Both the position numbers and the translations under genes were made by a program. From positions 24,690,872 to 24,754,871 of the forward strand of contig NW_004955417.1 in assembly GCF_000276665.1 (NCBI RefSeq): 64,000 nucleotides of DNA, written 5' to 3'. The DNA is from Chinchilla lanigera. Its lineage: Eukaryota > Chordata > Mammalia > Rodentia > Chinchillidae. The first letter of the stretch is position 1. Each line of letters begins with the position of its first letter. The notes beneath the pieces were generated by a model. That model was not told where the DNA came from. It ran no database searches and was given only the letters and a program-made list of their open reading frames with translations. This document shows, one piece after another, positions 36,560 to 47,432 of the stretch.

Positions 36560-37150
36560 TGGGAACTCACTTATGGTATTTGCTGTGCACATTCTAGTCT
36601 ATGCCTGCACCTAAATGTCAGAACATTTTAACATGGAAACTTGAATTTTGTGTTTTGCGTGGGTTTTTTTTCCCCCTTCACTGTGTTAGATGAATGGAAA
36701 ATTTTTTTCTCTTCACGTTCAGAGAAAGTTGAAACTTGAAGCCTTTTCTGCTCTCAAAGAAAAAAGGAACCCGGATTTCTTGTGGTTGCTGAAGGACTTA
36801 CTTTTGAGATATTTTATTTAGTGGTTGTTGGCAGGAAACTTTATTCTTCACCCAACCCCTTCAGAATAGTCTTATCTATCTAAAATTCTCTTTAATTCCA
36901 TTTTCTGCTTGATCTAACTAGATGATTAGCTGATCCTATTATTTGATGCCTGTTTTATTTGTGGATGGTTGAACATTTCAGGCAAGGTTCTTCATAATTT
37001 AAAAGTTGAAGAGATACCTAAGAGTTACTTAATTTAGAAAAACAAAATGTGTTACTGATTTAGTTCTTGATTGCTAATGAATGGTTATAATGTTGTTTTC
37101 ATTTAAATATACAATCTGTCGTAAAGATTGTGGAGAATTAAACAGTCCTT
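36560..37150. promoter_or_regulatory. Candidate conserved non-coding block
   Basis: About 590 bases without recognisable repeats. Several homeodomain-like and forkhead-like words are present: GATGATTAGCTGATC, GATTGCTAATGAATGG, CTTAATTTAG. The block is flanked by a microsatellite and by decayed L1. Candidate only. Confidence 0.28.
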
Positions 37151-37319
37151 TTAACCTCTAATTATTGGAGATAATAAATGTTAATTAAAAACATAATTAT
37201 AAGTGGCAACCATAGCTTAGCAAATAAGAAATAACTATCCTTAAATAGCCATATTAAGTACAAACATTATTCTTCATAGTCAAGTATTAAAATCATTTTA
37301 ATTAAAGTGAAAGCCATAA

Positions 37320-38470
37320 AATGTTTTGAGAAAAATATATAAAATGATTTCTTTTTACTGATGACAAATTTGTATAGCTATAAAATCAATAAGATTGTAG
37401 TACATTAATAAAAGTAAACAGGGAAATTTGGCAACGTGATTGAATATAAGATAAATATATAAAAGCAGTAAACCTTCCCTGGAATAATACAATCCATAAA
37501 AAAAATAGGAATATATCCCATTCAAAATAAAAGAATTTGAATTTTAGTATATTGTTTGTACCCTGTCTCAAAAACAAAAAGAGTTTCAATTTTAGTATAC
37601 TGTTTGTACCCTGTCTCAAAAAGTGGTGAGAAAACTAAGGTATTAGGAATGAATAAGAAAAATACATCAGAAAACTACTAGAAAACTCTAATAGTAATGT
37701 TACAGAAAAAAATTCTTCTAGAAAAGCATAAGGAATGTTCAATATTAGAAAGATAAATTGTATTCATAGATGATGACATTTCATAAGTAAAAGTACCAAT
37801 TTTCCTCAACAATATGGCTTTCAATTATAAATAGAGAGAATTTTTTTATATTTCATAAAATCTCTTCTTATGGAAGAATAACAAAAATGTAAAACAGAAA
37901 TTTCATGATAAGAATATTGCCTTGCTAGAGAAGAAAAAATACTGCAAGGATTTTCTATTTAAATAGATAAATTGGTCACCAGAACAAAATACAGAATAAA
38001 AAAATTTCTAATATTAATTAAATTGAATATATAATAAAACTGGCACTTTACTTCATTAAGGAAAAGATAGTGTATTTAATAAATGGTTATAGCACGTGTT
38101 ATCCTGTATTTAGTTTCTCTGAAAGAAAATGACATGGGAACCCCATCTCATTCCATATACAACAATAAATTCCAGCTGGACTAAACACTTAAATATTTAA
38201 AACACTGAAAAAGAAATAAATAGTAATCTTAGGGGAAAATCTAGGATGCTCCACTTGCTAACTAAGTGTTGGAGAGAATTTCTCACCTCTATACTTTGTA
38301 GCTTGTTCACCAGTTTAGCCCAGAAACATACCATATTTAGATATACATGAATATCAAATTTCATATTTAAAAATATACCCAAATCATAGAAGGATGATAA
38401 ATTGTAAAATATCTTTGCAATCCAGATCCAGACAACAGTATAAAATCTGTAAAATCTCAAGAATATGTCA
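37320..38470 (+). mobile_element. Decayed ancient L1 ORF2 body
   Basis: The sense order follows L1 ORF2. An 'acgtgattgaatataagataaatatataaaagcagta' block corresponds to the part after the reverse transcriptase core. Later comes 'ggaaccccatctcattccatatacaacaataaattccagctggactaaacacttaaa'. Many stops and frameshifts leave no usable frame. A 48-base tandem duplication interrupts it at 37533-37621. Confidence 0.68.
37533..37621. repeat. 48-bp tandem duplication
   Basis: Two copies with a 48-base period, each containing ATTTTAGTATA(T/C)TGTTTGTACCC and ending in CCCTGTCTCAAAAA. They differ at a few positions. The shared end looks like the 3' tip of a B1/Alu-type SINE. Confidence 0.85.
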
Positions 38471-39187
38471 ATTTAAACTGACAAGGAAATGTAGGTCAGT
38501 AGAATTATGAGCAAGGATGCAAAGAGGCGGGTCTTAGACATGTGAAACCTCATGCTAAAATCCTTACTTCACCGTTACTGGTGTGTATCTGAAGATGAGA
38601 AAAGTAGGGGAAAATGCACAGAAACAAAAATTAATGTTGAGGAAAAAGAGAAATACCAGACAAAACTTTTCTCAGAATACTTGATATAAACCCTAGCATG
38701 TAAAAATTTCAGGGTACGTGAATATAAGTCATCAGAAAATAGGAGTTGAGTGTGAACCCACTACGACTGATGACTGGCTGCAGGAGGCGCCATCCAAAAG
38801 GGTAGTGTGTTGGCACTCGAGAGCTCAGGAGAAGCAGCAAGGTCACGCTCTCCTTCCCCTACCTTTATCCACTGAGGCAGATCATGAAATCCTGGAAGGG
38901 TTTCCTGACCTTCACCTGAAGGAAATCAGAAGAGCGCCTTGTGACAGGCTCACCCCCACACCATTCTCTCCATCAGATTTCCACACTCATGTACAACACA
39001 GAGGAGGAAGTCACACCCTCGTCTCTGAAAACCATGGACACGGAACGGACTCAGAGCAAACTGGTCCTGTCAGCTAGTCCCAGGGTATTGCTACTACATC
39101 ATTCCCTTCTGTCTTCTGGTCAGATTGCTCTGTGACTATCTACTTTTTATCCAACCTGCAATGAAATACATTTTCTCCTTTTTTTCT
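38471..39187. other. Unclassified non-coding stretch
   Basis: Contains a 119-codon + frame (38718-39077) overlapping a 64-codon frame. Neither shows a domain. The part from about 38750 is GC-richer than its AT-rich surroundings. Confidence 0.4.
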
Positions 39188-39343
39188 TCTTTTTTTGGCT
39201 TTTTGAGACAGGGTCTCCCAGTGCAATTCAGGCTGGCCTTGAGCTCACACTTTGGAGCCCAGGCTGGTCTTGAACTAACAACAATCCTCCTACCTCAGCC
39301 TTCCCAGTGCTGGGATTATAGGCATGTGCCACCATGCCCAGCC
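39188..39343 (-). mobile_element. B1/Alu-like SINE (7SL-derived)
   Basis: Reversed 7SL-type SINE. A T-rich start is followed by 'ttttgagacagggtctccc', then 'aggctggccttgagctcac', then a second 'aggctggtcttgaacta', and 'cctcagccttcccagtgctgggattataggcatgtgccaccatgcccagcc'. The repeat of the 'aggctgg' segment at a spacing of about 31 bases matches the internal duplication known in B1 elements. No coding capacity. The insertion duplications are too eroded to assign. Confidence 0.92.
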
Positions 39344-40474
39344 AATACACTGATTCTTTGGGTCTCCATTTCTTTAAGAAAGTTCTCATGTTACTTAAAC
39401 TTTTATTAAATAAATTTACATGCTTTTCCCTTGATAATTTGCTACTATTGTTACAGGGCTCAGTGTTGTTATAACAAGGCTCAGTGATGAACCTAGAATG
39501 GGTAAGGAAAAGATATTTTGGACATAATATACTGGACATAATTTTATATATTTATATATATATGTATGAAATAATGAAATATATGTAATAAAATCATCAC
39601 ATATTAATAGGTATACTCTGATTCTATTTTATTAAAAGTCCTACGGGTCTGTATATATAAGTGCATAAGTTCATTGGGGAGATTGGTTTGAAGGACTGCA
39701 CAAGCCTAGCAATTACGTGTGCATGTGTGTGTGTGTGTGTGCATGCATGTGCAAGTGTGTGTGTTGAAGGTAGAGGCAGCCAGCAGATCTGCTTATCTGT
39801 CCTTCTACAGTCTTACATATTATAACTTTTATGGTTTTTACATAAGACTATATTACTCTGCATATTTGGAAAGCACTGAATACTAAAAAGATGTCAATAT
39901 TCCAGTTTCCTAGGTTCTGCTAAAATGATAAATATTTACTAAGAATTAAATTATAAATTAGTATTGAAGATAAAAATTGGCTATATCCAGAATTATCCTA
40001 AATAACCCCCGTGTAACTCAGGAACTGTGTAACATATGATTTTGGTGTACAACCCTATAAAGTATGGTGCACACAGAGGTTACAAATGGTGAGGAACGAG
40101 GGACAAAGGAAACTCTCTTCCAGGTTCCTGAGCACGTATTTACTGTTCTAGTATAACTATCAAAACCCTAGGGATGAAGGGGGGAGGCAGAATTTAAAGT
40201 GTTTCTTCTTGTCTATAGCATTCACTCCATTCTGGTTTAATATTAAATTTATAAGCCATAGTCATTAAAGGGTCATGAGGACAAAAAATAGTCAAATTGC
40301 ATTTGTGGTATACTGCAGGGTCTAAGTCTAACCCCAGGGTTACATCCTTCTGGTAATTTTATAGTGTATCTATCATTATTCCATGAGAGCTCCAACCTAG
40401 CTGACAGTCAAATTAAATCTGCTTGCTGATCAGGTTGTGGAATTAAAGTACTGTTGACACAAAGGGAAGCAATT
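39344..40474. other. Unclassified stretch with two microsatellites
   Basis: A TA-rich run lies at 39540-39590 and a (GT)n/(GCAT) run at 39717-39765. Nothing else is recognised. Confidence 0.5.
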
Positions 40475-40552
40475 CAGAGGCTTTAAGTCATTTATCCAAG
40501 GACACATAGCTAATGAGCAGGATAGAATTTGAATCCATGCCTGCTGGAAAAC
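40475..40552 (-). repeat. Probable MIR SINE fragment
   Basis: Reversed MIR order 'ctttaagtcatttatccaaggacacatagctaatgagcaggatagaatttgaatcc' is clear over about 75 bases. Confidence 0.75.
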
Positions 40553-42203
40553 TAAGCTCCGGCTGTAAAGTATCCACCCCTGCCCCAACCTGCGGCAGAA
40601 AGACCAGAGAAATTTGATGGAGCAGCTTATAACTCTGTCACCCAGAAGGTCAGAGAAGCAATGATAAGAGAAGAAGGAGGGCAGAGGGCTGGCTCTTGCC
40701 TCTCTGGGGTGAGGGGACAGAGAGTAGGTGCTTGTGTAGGTAAGTGTGGGTGGGAGGAGTGAAAGGGAATGGCCTCGGCTGGGGAAATAGAGTTGGCTTG
40801 GAAGTAGAATTGCCGTGGCCTCCAACTAGTAATTTGCATTTCATCCCACCTTTATTTCTTGTCCAAAGGGAGTAAAAAGTCCTTGAAGAACAGGAGTAGG
40901 AGACAGAAGAAAGGAAGAACTGGTGGGAGTTTTGGCCAAGGTTGGTTTCCTTCCTGGCCTCGCCCATCTTCTCCCACTCTTCCTGTCTGCAGCCAGCAGC
41001 TGCCCCAGAGGAGATCTGGCTTTGGGCTGTGCAGGACACTGGCCGCTCCAAGGTGGCTCTCAGAGATTCTGGGGCTGAGGTTTCCTGGGAACAGTTGTGT
41101 CCTCCTTGCCATCTTATTGGGTTACGGGTCAGCAACAAAAGCCTGGTGAGAAGGGGATGAGAAAGTAATGACGTTTCCATCATCTTCTCCTCATTTGTTA
41201 TTACAGGACATGGATGTTTGTGACTGCGAGTCTCTGATTTTGCAGACACCAGTTCAGTGTCCAGAAATTCCAGTCTACTCTGACTCGCAATCTCCAGACT
41301 GACTTCGATGCCACAGGTCTACGGGCTCAGTCCACAGACTGACCTCACCGCGGATGACAGGCCCATGCACACGGTCACCAGGTTCCCTGAACTTTTGTCT
41401 GTCTTGACTGATTAAGAGAGCCCTTCGCTCCCTCTTCAGGTCTGATAATTCTCTAAAACAACCCAAACCATGCAGGCAAGTGCTTTCCTTACTGCTGCTG
41501 ATTTTTAGAATACAGGCTCTAACTCAGGAACAACCAAATGGGAGAGAGAGAGACATGATAAAGTATGGGAAGCCATGACATGTCTATGCCCTTTCTGGGA
41601 ATCTCCCTGTCAGCACCTCAGTGTGGTCACTCACTGGGAAGCTCCCTAAGCCTCACTGGTTAGTGTTTTTCATAGACGTGTCATTACATACGTGCGATTG
41701 ATTAAAGTATTGCTATTGGCGATTGAACTCAGTACCCAGCCCCTCCCCCCTCTTGGGAGGTCTGTGGATGGGACTGAAAGTTCCAGCTCTCTAATCCTGC
41801 TTTGTCTCTGTAGAATCAACCCCATCCTGTAGCTATGTACGGGCCCTCATGAGTCACTTTATTAGCTTAACCTCAGATATAAAGGTGTGTGCTATGAAAA
41901 ACAAAAGATGCTCCTATCATTCAGGAAATTCCAAGATTTTTAAGAACTCTGTGCCTGGAACCGGAGACAAAGACAAACAAAGATGAAGTAAACACTTCTC
42001 ATTATACCATGGTAGCACACTTTTTGTTGAAAGGAACTTTTGGGGGGAGAAGAGATTAACATTTCTTTGTTGCATTAGAATAAATTAGTTACTTGTCTCA
42101 ATATGGAAGTAATCTAATATTTAGTTCACCCCACCCCCAAACCCAGGAATGATTGTTCTGACTGAAGCCCTGTTGTGTTAAGGAAACCACCCCAGGTATT
42201 CTT
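40553..42203. other. GC-richer unclassified block
   Basis: 40560-41160 is distinctly GC-rich for this window and stop-poor in several frames on both strands, including a 199-codon minus frame at 40650-41249. The overlapping open frames, low-complexity Ser/Leu/Pro composition and absence of any domain argue against a protein. It may be a lncRNA exon or a regulatory block, but nothing shows that directly. 41250-42203 holds nothing recognised. Confidence 0.4.
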
Positions 42204-42640
42204 TTTCTAGGGCTGCCATAACAAACTACCTCAAACTGGGTGGTTTAAACAATACATATTTACTATCACAGTTTTGTAGGCTAAAAGTCTAAAATTAAGG
42301 GGTAGGCACTGTCGATTTCTTCTAAGAGGTTGTGGGACAAGGATCCTTTCAGGCCCTCTTCCTATAGCTTGTATGTAGCCCTCTTATACATTTCTGGACA
42401 TCATAAGCTTCTCTTTGCTCAAATTTCCCCTTTTTATAGGGACAGAAGTCTAAGGCCCACCCAAGTGTCTCACTTTAATATGCTTAACTCTGTGTGTCGA
42501 AATAAACTTACATCCCAAGGTGTTAGGGGTCAGGACATTAGCATGTGAGTGGAGGGGGGGTCAATCAACAAATAATACTCCCCCTGGTAGTTTGGCCTCT
42601 TACTACAAGATGCACTTTCCACTCTAAATCTATTGCTAAG
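42204..42640 (+). repeat. Old mammalian interspersed repeat, family not assigned
   Basis: It starts with the familiar 'ctagggctgccataacaaactacctcaaactgggtggtttaaacaata' order, followed by 'tatcacagttttgtaggctaaaagtc', and ends near 'aataatactccccctgg'. I know the order from placental genomes but cannot name the family reliably. Confidence 0.55.
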
Positions 42641-42944
42641 ATTTGTTACCTAAATAACTTGTGTGGAAGTTCAGATGGGCAAGTGAAGAACCAGGGAGGA
42701 AGGAAGGAGAAATGAGTATCCACACTCTCAAACTGGAAGGTAGCCCAAGAATAGTGCTGTCTTGAAGGCTGGTCCCATATATGAACTTAAAGAAAGGCCA
42801 CCACAAAGGGTTTTAAAATAATTCTAACACCCTGAGTGGCTACAGTTAAATATCCAGTCTTGAAGGTGAACAAAGTTTTCTACATCTGAAGAGATAGTCT
42901 CCCTCCCAAACCCTGTGAAGCAAGAAAGATGCCCAGGCCAAGAG

Positions 42945-43400
42945 GCGCATGTGGTGGTTAGTTGTGGTATGTCAGCTGGACATGACTGAGGACTGCTGGG
43001 CAGTTTCATCGGGGTCTGACACAGCTATGGATGACTGCCGTGTGGCCCACCCTAGGCATGGCTGGCACCAACCAATAGGCTTGTCACCTGGGTGGAAGAA
43101 AAAGGAAGAAGAAGGGAGTCTCCCCGCTTTCTTCAGAGGAGCCCTGGAGTCTTACTGTTGCCCTCTGACACTGATCTCCAGATCCTTCAGCCTTCCACTG
43201 CAGACTCCTTAGCGTTCTGACACAGGCTCCCACGGTGATGCTACAGTGAGCTTCCAGGCCTTCATTTTTGCTGCCTACTGGCTCCTCCCTTTCTCCAGCG
43301 AGCAGCGGCCATTTTGGATTCTTCCATCTCCACTCCCATAGATGGCCACTGGGAATCTTCCTACTCCCCTATGTAATTACCCAAACATTATATATTAACT
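42945..43400 (+). repeat. Old mammalian repeat, LTR-like, family not assigned
   Basis: Characteristic words are present: 'gttgtggtatgtcagctggacatgac', 'ggcaccaaccaataggc', 'ctgatctccagatccttcagcc', 'cttccaggccttca'. They appear in the order of a common old placental repeat. It yields 78-87 codon frames that are not genes. Confidence 0.45.
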
Positions 43401-43524
43401 CTGGCCCACTAGTGAACCCTAACTTATACAGCAAGCTTCTGACTTGGCAACATGGAGCTCACAGAGAGCCCTCAACCATTTATAAGTGGTTTCCAACCCT
43501 ATGACCTGATGACCTTTGGAGAAA

Positions 43525-43960
43525 GAAATTTAATATGAAATATGCTTAAAAGCATGAATCAGGAAGATGGTGATACCCTTACTTGCAAGTATTTTTAGCA
43601 TGGTAATTTTCAACTGAGTTAATAGGATGCTAACCAAAGTGGCTTTGCTTTTTAAAGTGGTTCATTTCTGCAGCAGCCTTCACAAAAACTACAGCTGTGG
43701 ATATTGGGAAATGTAAGAATTAAGCATTCTAAATGGATGTCCTTTCTTATCACAAGTTATTTCAATATGCTATTTAACGTGAGGGAAAAAAAAAAAACTA
43801 CATCCAGAGAATCAGTACAATGTTACTTACCGTAGAAAAGAAAGGACCTGCAGAAACAAACCCAAGAGAAAACTTTGTATCTTTGACTATCTAGAAATAC
43901 AAAAAGGCAAAACTGAATTTAGTTTTTTTGGTCTATTATGTCCCTTACACTGTGCTGCAG
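43525..43960. promoter_or_regulatory. Candidate conserved non-coding block
   Basis: Unique-looking sequence with TATGCTTAAAAGCATGAAT (containing a short palindrome), GCATGGTAATTTTC, GAGTTAATAGG and CTACAGCTGTGG. It lies between old repeats and a younger L1. Candidate only. Confidence 0.28.
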
Positions 43961-44450
43961 ATCGCTATCTGTGAGGAATGAGGAGAGAAAAAATACATTG
44001 GTATTTCAATTTCAATTCCTGTCAGAAGTACCCTTTCAAGGTACATTCAGCTTTAATGTGTCAGGGGAGAAAGGTGTTGCCTTGTTTATGTGAATGCTTT
44101 GTATACAGGATGAGGTTACACCCAAGTGTAGACCTTCGCCCCACCTGGAACCACACTCCACAGACAATCTCCAGGCTTTATTGTGAGGATGCCCACATCA
44201 CAGGCTACTAGTCTAAGGGCATCTGTTTAGAATCTTTGTTAATCAATAGGAAAAGGTGATAGAAATGAACTCTCATGTTGAAAGGAATGGATTCAATTTT
44301 CATTTGCTGTGAGTGGATTGGTTAAAATATTTGAAGGACTTTCTCTACTTTGGTGTGGAGCTGGAATTATTGAAACTTGGAGCCTAAATTGAAGCTCAAG
44401 CTTTGATTTTTATATTTTTCTGTGCTCAACAACTGGGTTGCAGGGTTTCT

Positions 44451-45209
44451 TTCTTTTTTTCAATTTTAAAGGAGTAGTAAATGAGAAACAAACCAAGAAA
44501 TAGAACAGTAGTGGCATACCAGTATCACAAACATAAACAAAGCAAAGCAAGAATATTTAAAGTGACACAGAGTCTCAAGACAAAATAATTCGAATCAACA
44601 GTGGTTGTCAGTTCACCATTGCAATTCCATTGCATACTGTTACCTTCAAGTCAGTTGCTCATCAGAACATAACAAATTGTAATCATTAACTGTTCGTTTC
44701 AATACACCATCAGACATCAGCAACACAGTTATCGCAACTATTCATATATATATTTATATTTTGCGTTCCTTCTTTCTTTTTTCTTCTTTCCCTCATCCCA
44801 GTTGTTCCTTCCTTTGAGCAATTTCTTTCCTTTTCCTATTATCTATTGTATGTTTTGAGTTTTACCTAGTCTTGCAGGTCCCTACACAAAGAAGACAATA
44901 TGATGTTTACCCATCTGGGTCCAATTTATTTCATTTATAAGTATGGTCTCTAGTTGCATCCATGCACCTATAAAAACCTCGAGATTATCCTTTTTAATAG
45001 CTGAGTAATACTCCATTGTATAGAAATACCACTTCTTTTTTATCCATTCCTCAGTGGATGGGCATCTGGTTGTTTCCAAGATTTAACTATAACAAATTGT
45101 GCTGCTGTAAACATGGGTGCACATATATCGCTGTGGTATGATGTCTTTAATTCTTCTGGGAAAGTACCCAGAAGGGGAATAGCTGGGTTGAGTGGGACCT
45201 CCAATCCTA
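44451..45209 (-). mobile_element. 5'-truncated L1 with clear target-site duplication
   Basis: A 759-base L1 3' end on the minus strand. Its poly-A appears as the T-rich 44451-44470. The 3' UTR follows, then the C-terminal end of ORF2 (minus 44882-45079), which includes the conserved YTMEYYSAIKK segment. Duplications ggttgcagggtttct (44436-44450) and ggttgcaggatttct (45210-45224) differ at one base and define both ends. It is far too short to move. Confidence 0.93.
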
Positions 45210-45224
45210 GGTTGCAGGATTTCT

Positions 45225-46194
45225 GACTGCTTGATATGATTACAGTGACTACATAGTCCTTCTAGATGTTACTGTCCCCCAATGAGATTTCATACAATAT
45301 GTGACTGTAGCATAAACAAATAAATAAAAAAGGATTGAAATTTCTCTGTGCATAAAGAGCCAGTTTTATGAAACCTTCTTGTGGCTGCACAAAAATAAAT
45401 TCTTATTAATAAACGTATGTGGTGTAAAACTTTACCTGCAATTGGAAAGCTAATGGGGAGTGGAAATCTCCATGTCTTTAAGAGTTTGCATGATCAACTT
45501 GGTTTTGATCAGTTCACAATAGGGGTCCTTTCATCCTATTTCCTTTCTTTCATCTCCCTTTAGTTTCACTTTAGATCAGTGATCACTTTACCACTCTCTA
45601 GTTCTGGAAATCTTGCCTGGATCTATCTTAGCAGCCGCTTTCCTTCCGAGCAGGTGTTGGTGAAGAAGTTCCCCAGTCACATGGCTCTCATCCTCCCATA
45701 TTCCCCACTGAGATTTTGATGATACGATGAGTTGGGATTAGCTAAGTACAGTGACATCAAACCAAAGAAGAAATATCAAACTGATTAAGCCATGGCTGTA
45801 GGTACAGAATATGGGAGCTTTAGTAAGAAAGCTCCATCAACTATCTCTTTCCCTGGGAGGTCCCTACATGGATGCACAAACTGTCTTGTTATCCTATTTT
45901 GTCCCCTGTCACTCAGCTTGGAGTCTGAGTATCATCTCCCACACTTATGGGCATTCACAGGCATAGACTGGGTCCTCGTGTTTTTCATTGGGTCCATCCA
46001 CTTTTCCAGGGGGTATTGAAACAGTAATCCTCGTGGTGTATTTTCCAATCTGGAACGTAGGCATGTCTTATTCTATTTCTCTACTCTGCTTAGGAATAAA
46101 TGTCTATTTATTTCTAAAGCCCAGGCCATACTTCAGGCCAACTAAACTAGAATTTCTGAGGATGGGCATTTATTTTCAAAAGTTTGAAACATTT
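45225..46194. other. Unclassified non-coding stretch
   Basis: No gene or family recognised. Two + frames of 70-75 codons at 45792-46200 have hydrophobic stretches but no domain. Confidence 0.4.
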
Positions 46195-46870
46195 TTTTGA
46201 TTGACACTTCATATGTATACATATTTCTGAGGTACAGTGCAATGCTTTGATTTATGTCTACAAGGTATGATCAAAATATAGGATGAATGTTTAATTTTTA
46301 AAAACTATTACAGTGGAGGACACATTTTTTCAAAATCCCACCCCCATGGTTGAAACACACTTATCCCATCATTCTTGCCACTTTCTGAAGCAGTTCTGGA
46401 AGTCTTCTTTCATTACTGTCTTTAATACACCTGGCAGCCTCTGTGTCCTGAATCGATCCAAAAATTTCACCCTTCCTGGTCATTTTGAATTTGAAAAAGA
46501 GCTAGAAGTTGCATGATACCAGCTCCTGTGGGTAACATGGATAAAGACACACTGCAGTGTATCCATTTTACAGAAACTGACACAAATGGCTGATAAAGAA
46601 GGTGTAATAAAAATTATGGTTAATATGTAAGTAAAAATGTGTTATTGTAAAAGACATATTGCTGTGACTCTCCCTCAGAATACATCCTCTTACTCTGAAC
46701 ATGCTTATCCCATATTCTTGGCAATGTGTCTTTCACTGTAATAACTTTTTAAAATTTAAAGTCACTGTATTTTTCCAATTACCACTTGTACATTGGGTAG
46801 TGATCAACAAAAGGTAATTAGTATACCTATTATATTTAAAATGTACAATTTCCTTATGCTGATTACATGC
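46195..46870. repeat. Ancient L1 3' UTR relic, interrupted
   Basis: The left part, 'ttgacacttcatatgtatacatatttctgaggtacagtgcaatgctttga', and the right part, 'gatcaacaaaaggtaattagtatacc', both match the L1M/L1P-type 3' non-coding sequence in the same direction. They are separated by about 480 bases that include a mariner-like relic. Confidence 0.5.
46310..46510 (-). pseudogene. Mariner-like transposase C-terminal relic
   Basis: Read on the minus strand, one frame shows SCNF, a stop, then LFFKFKMTRKGEIFGSIQ. The next frame continues with LKTVMKEDFQNCFRKWQE, a stop, and WDKCVSTMG. These match the C-terminal signature of mariner-family transposases (the F-P-K-L-K, E-D-F-Q-x-C-F-x-x-W and W-x-x-C-V positions). 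At least one frameshift and two or three stops make it dead. The rest of the transposase and the terminal repeats are not recognisable. Confidence 0.72.
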
Positions 46871-47432
46871 AAATTCTAGTCTGCTAACTATTTGGGGATA
46901 TATAATGTATTACTGTAATTACATCCACATAGAAATTGAGCATGAAGTTGTGGTTTCCACTGCAAAATTTGAATGTTAGAGACACTGTATTAGAATATAA
47001 AGCTGGAATTCAGTTAAGAAGCTGTGGTTGGGTGGGGTGAATAAAGTTTCTGCCCAGATCACTGGGCATCCATTTCTTGTGATCCCTGATTTTTAAAGCT
47101 CTTTAGGTGATGCAGGCAGGTTTAGGAACCATTCATCTAGAAGGGCAACATGAGGAACTCCAAGAACACGATGCATACAAGAAGCCAACATGAAGCTGCA
47201 GAGACCTTGTGACCTACATACATTCTATGCAGAGAAATAGCTTCACAACTGCAAAATAATTTAAGTAATTGTCCCTTCCCACAGTAGAGGTAACATCTTC
47301 CCCCATCAGGAAGAGGAGTCCGTCATGGTTTATGTTTGCTAATTTGATTCATGGTGTCAAACTGTTCCTTTGTGGTTCTTTGTACCTAAGAAAAAAAACT
47401 GCATTCAGGATTGGCTGCATCTGAGTGCATAA
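46871..47432. other. Unclassified non-coding stretch
   Basis: Nothing recognised between the interrupted L1 relic and the 3.2-kb L1. Confidence 0.4.

Noticed and set aside
38777..38790. CTCF-like motif (gctgcaggaggcgc)
   Set aside because: Three of 14 consensus positions mismatch by my count. Chance matches at this level are common, so I do not call it.
40650..41249. 199-codon minus-strand frame, the longest in the window
   Set aside because: It overlaps other long frames on both strands in a GC-rich block, has low-complexity Ser/Leu/Pro composition, and shows no domain or splice context. Low stop density explains it.
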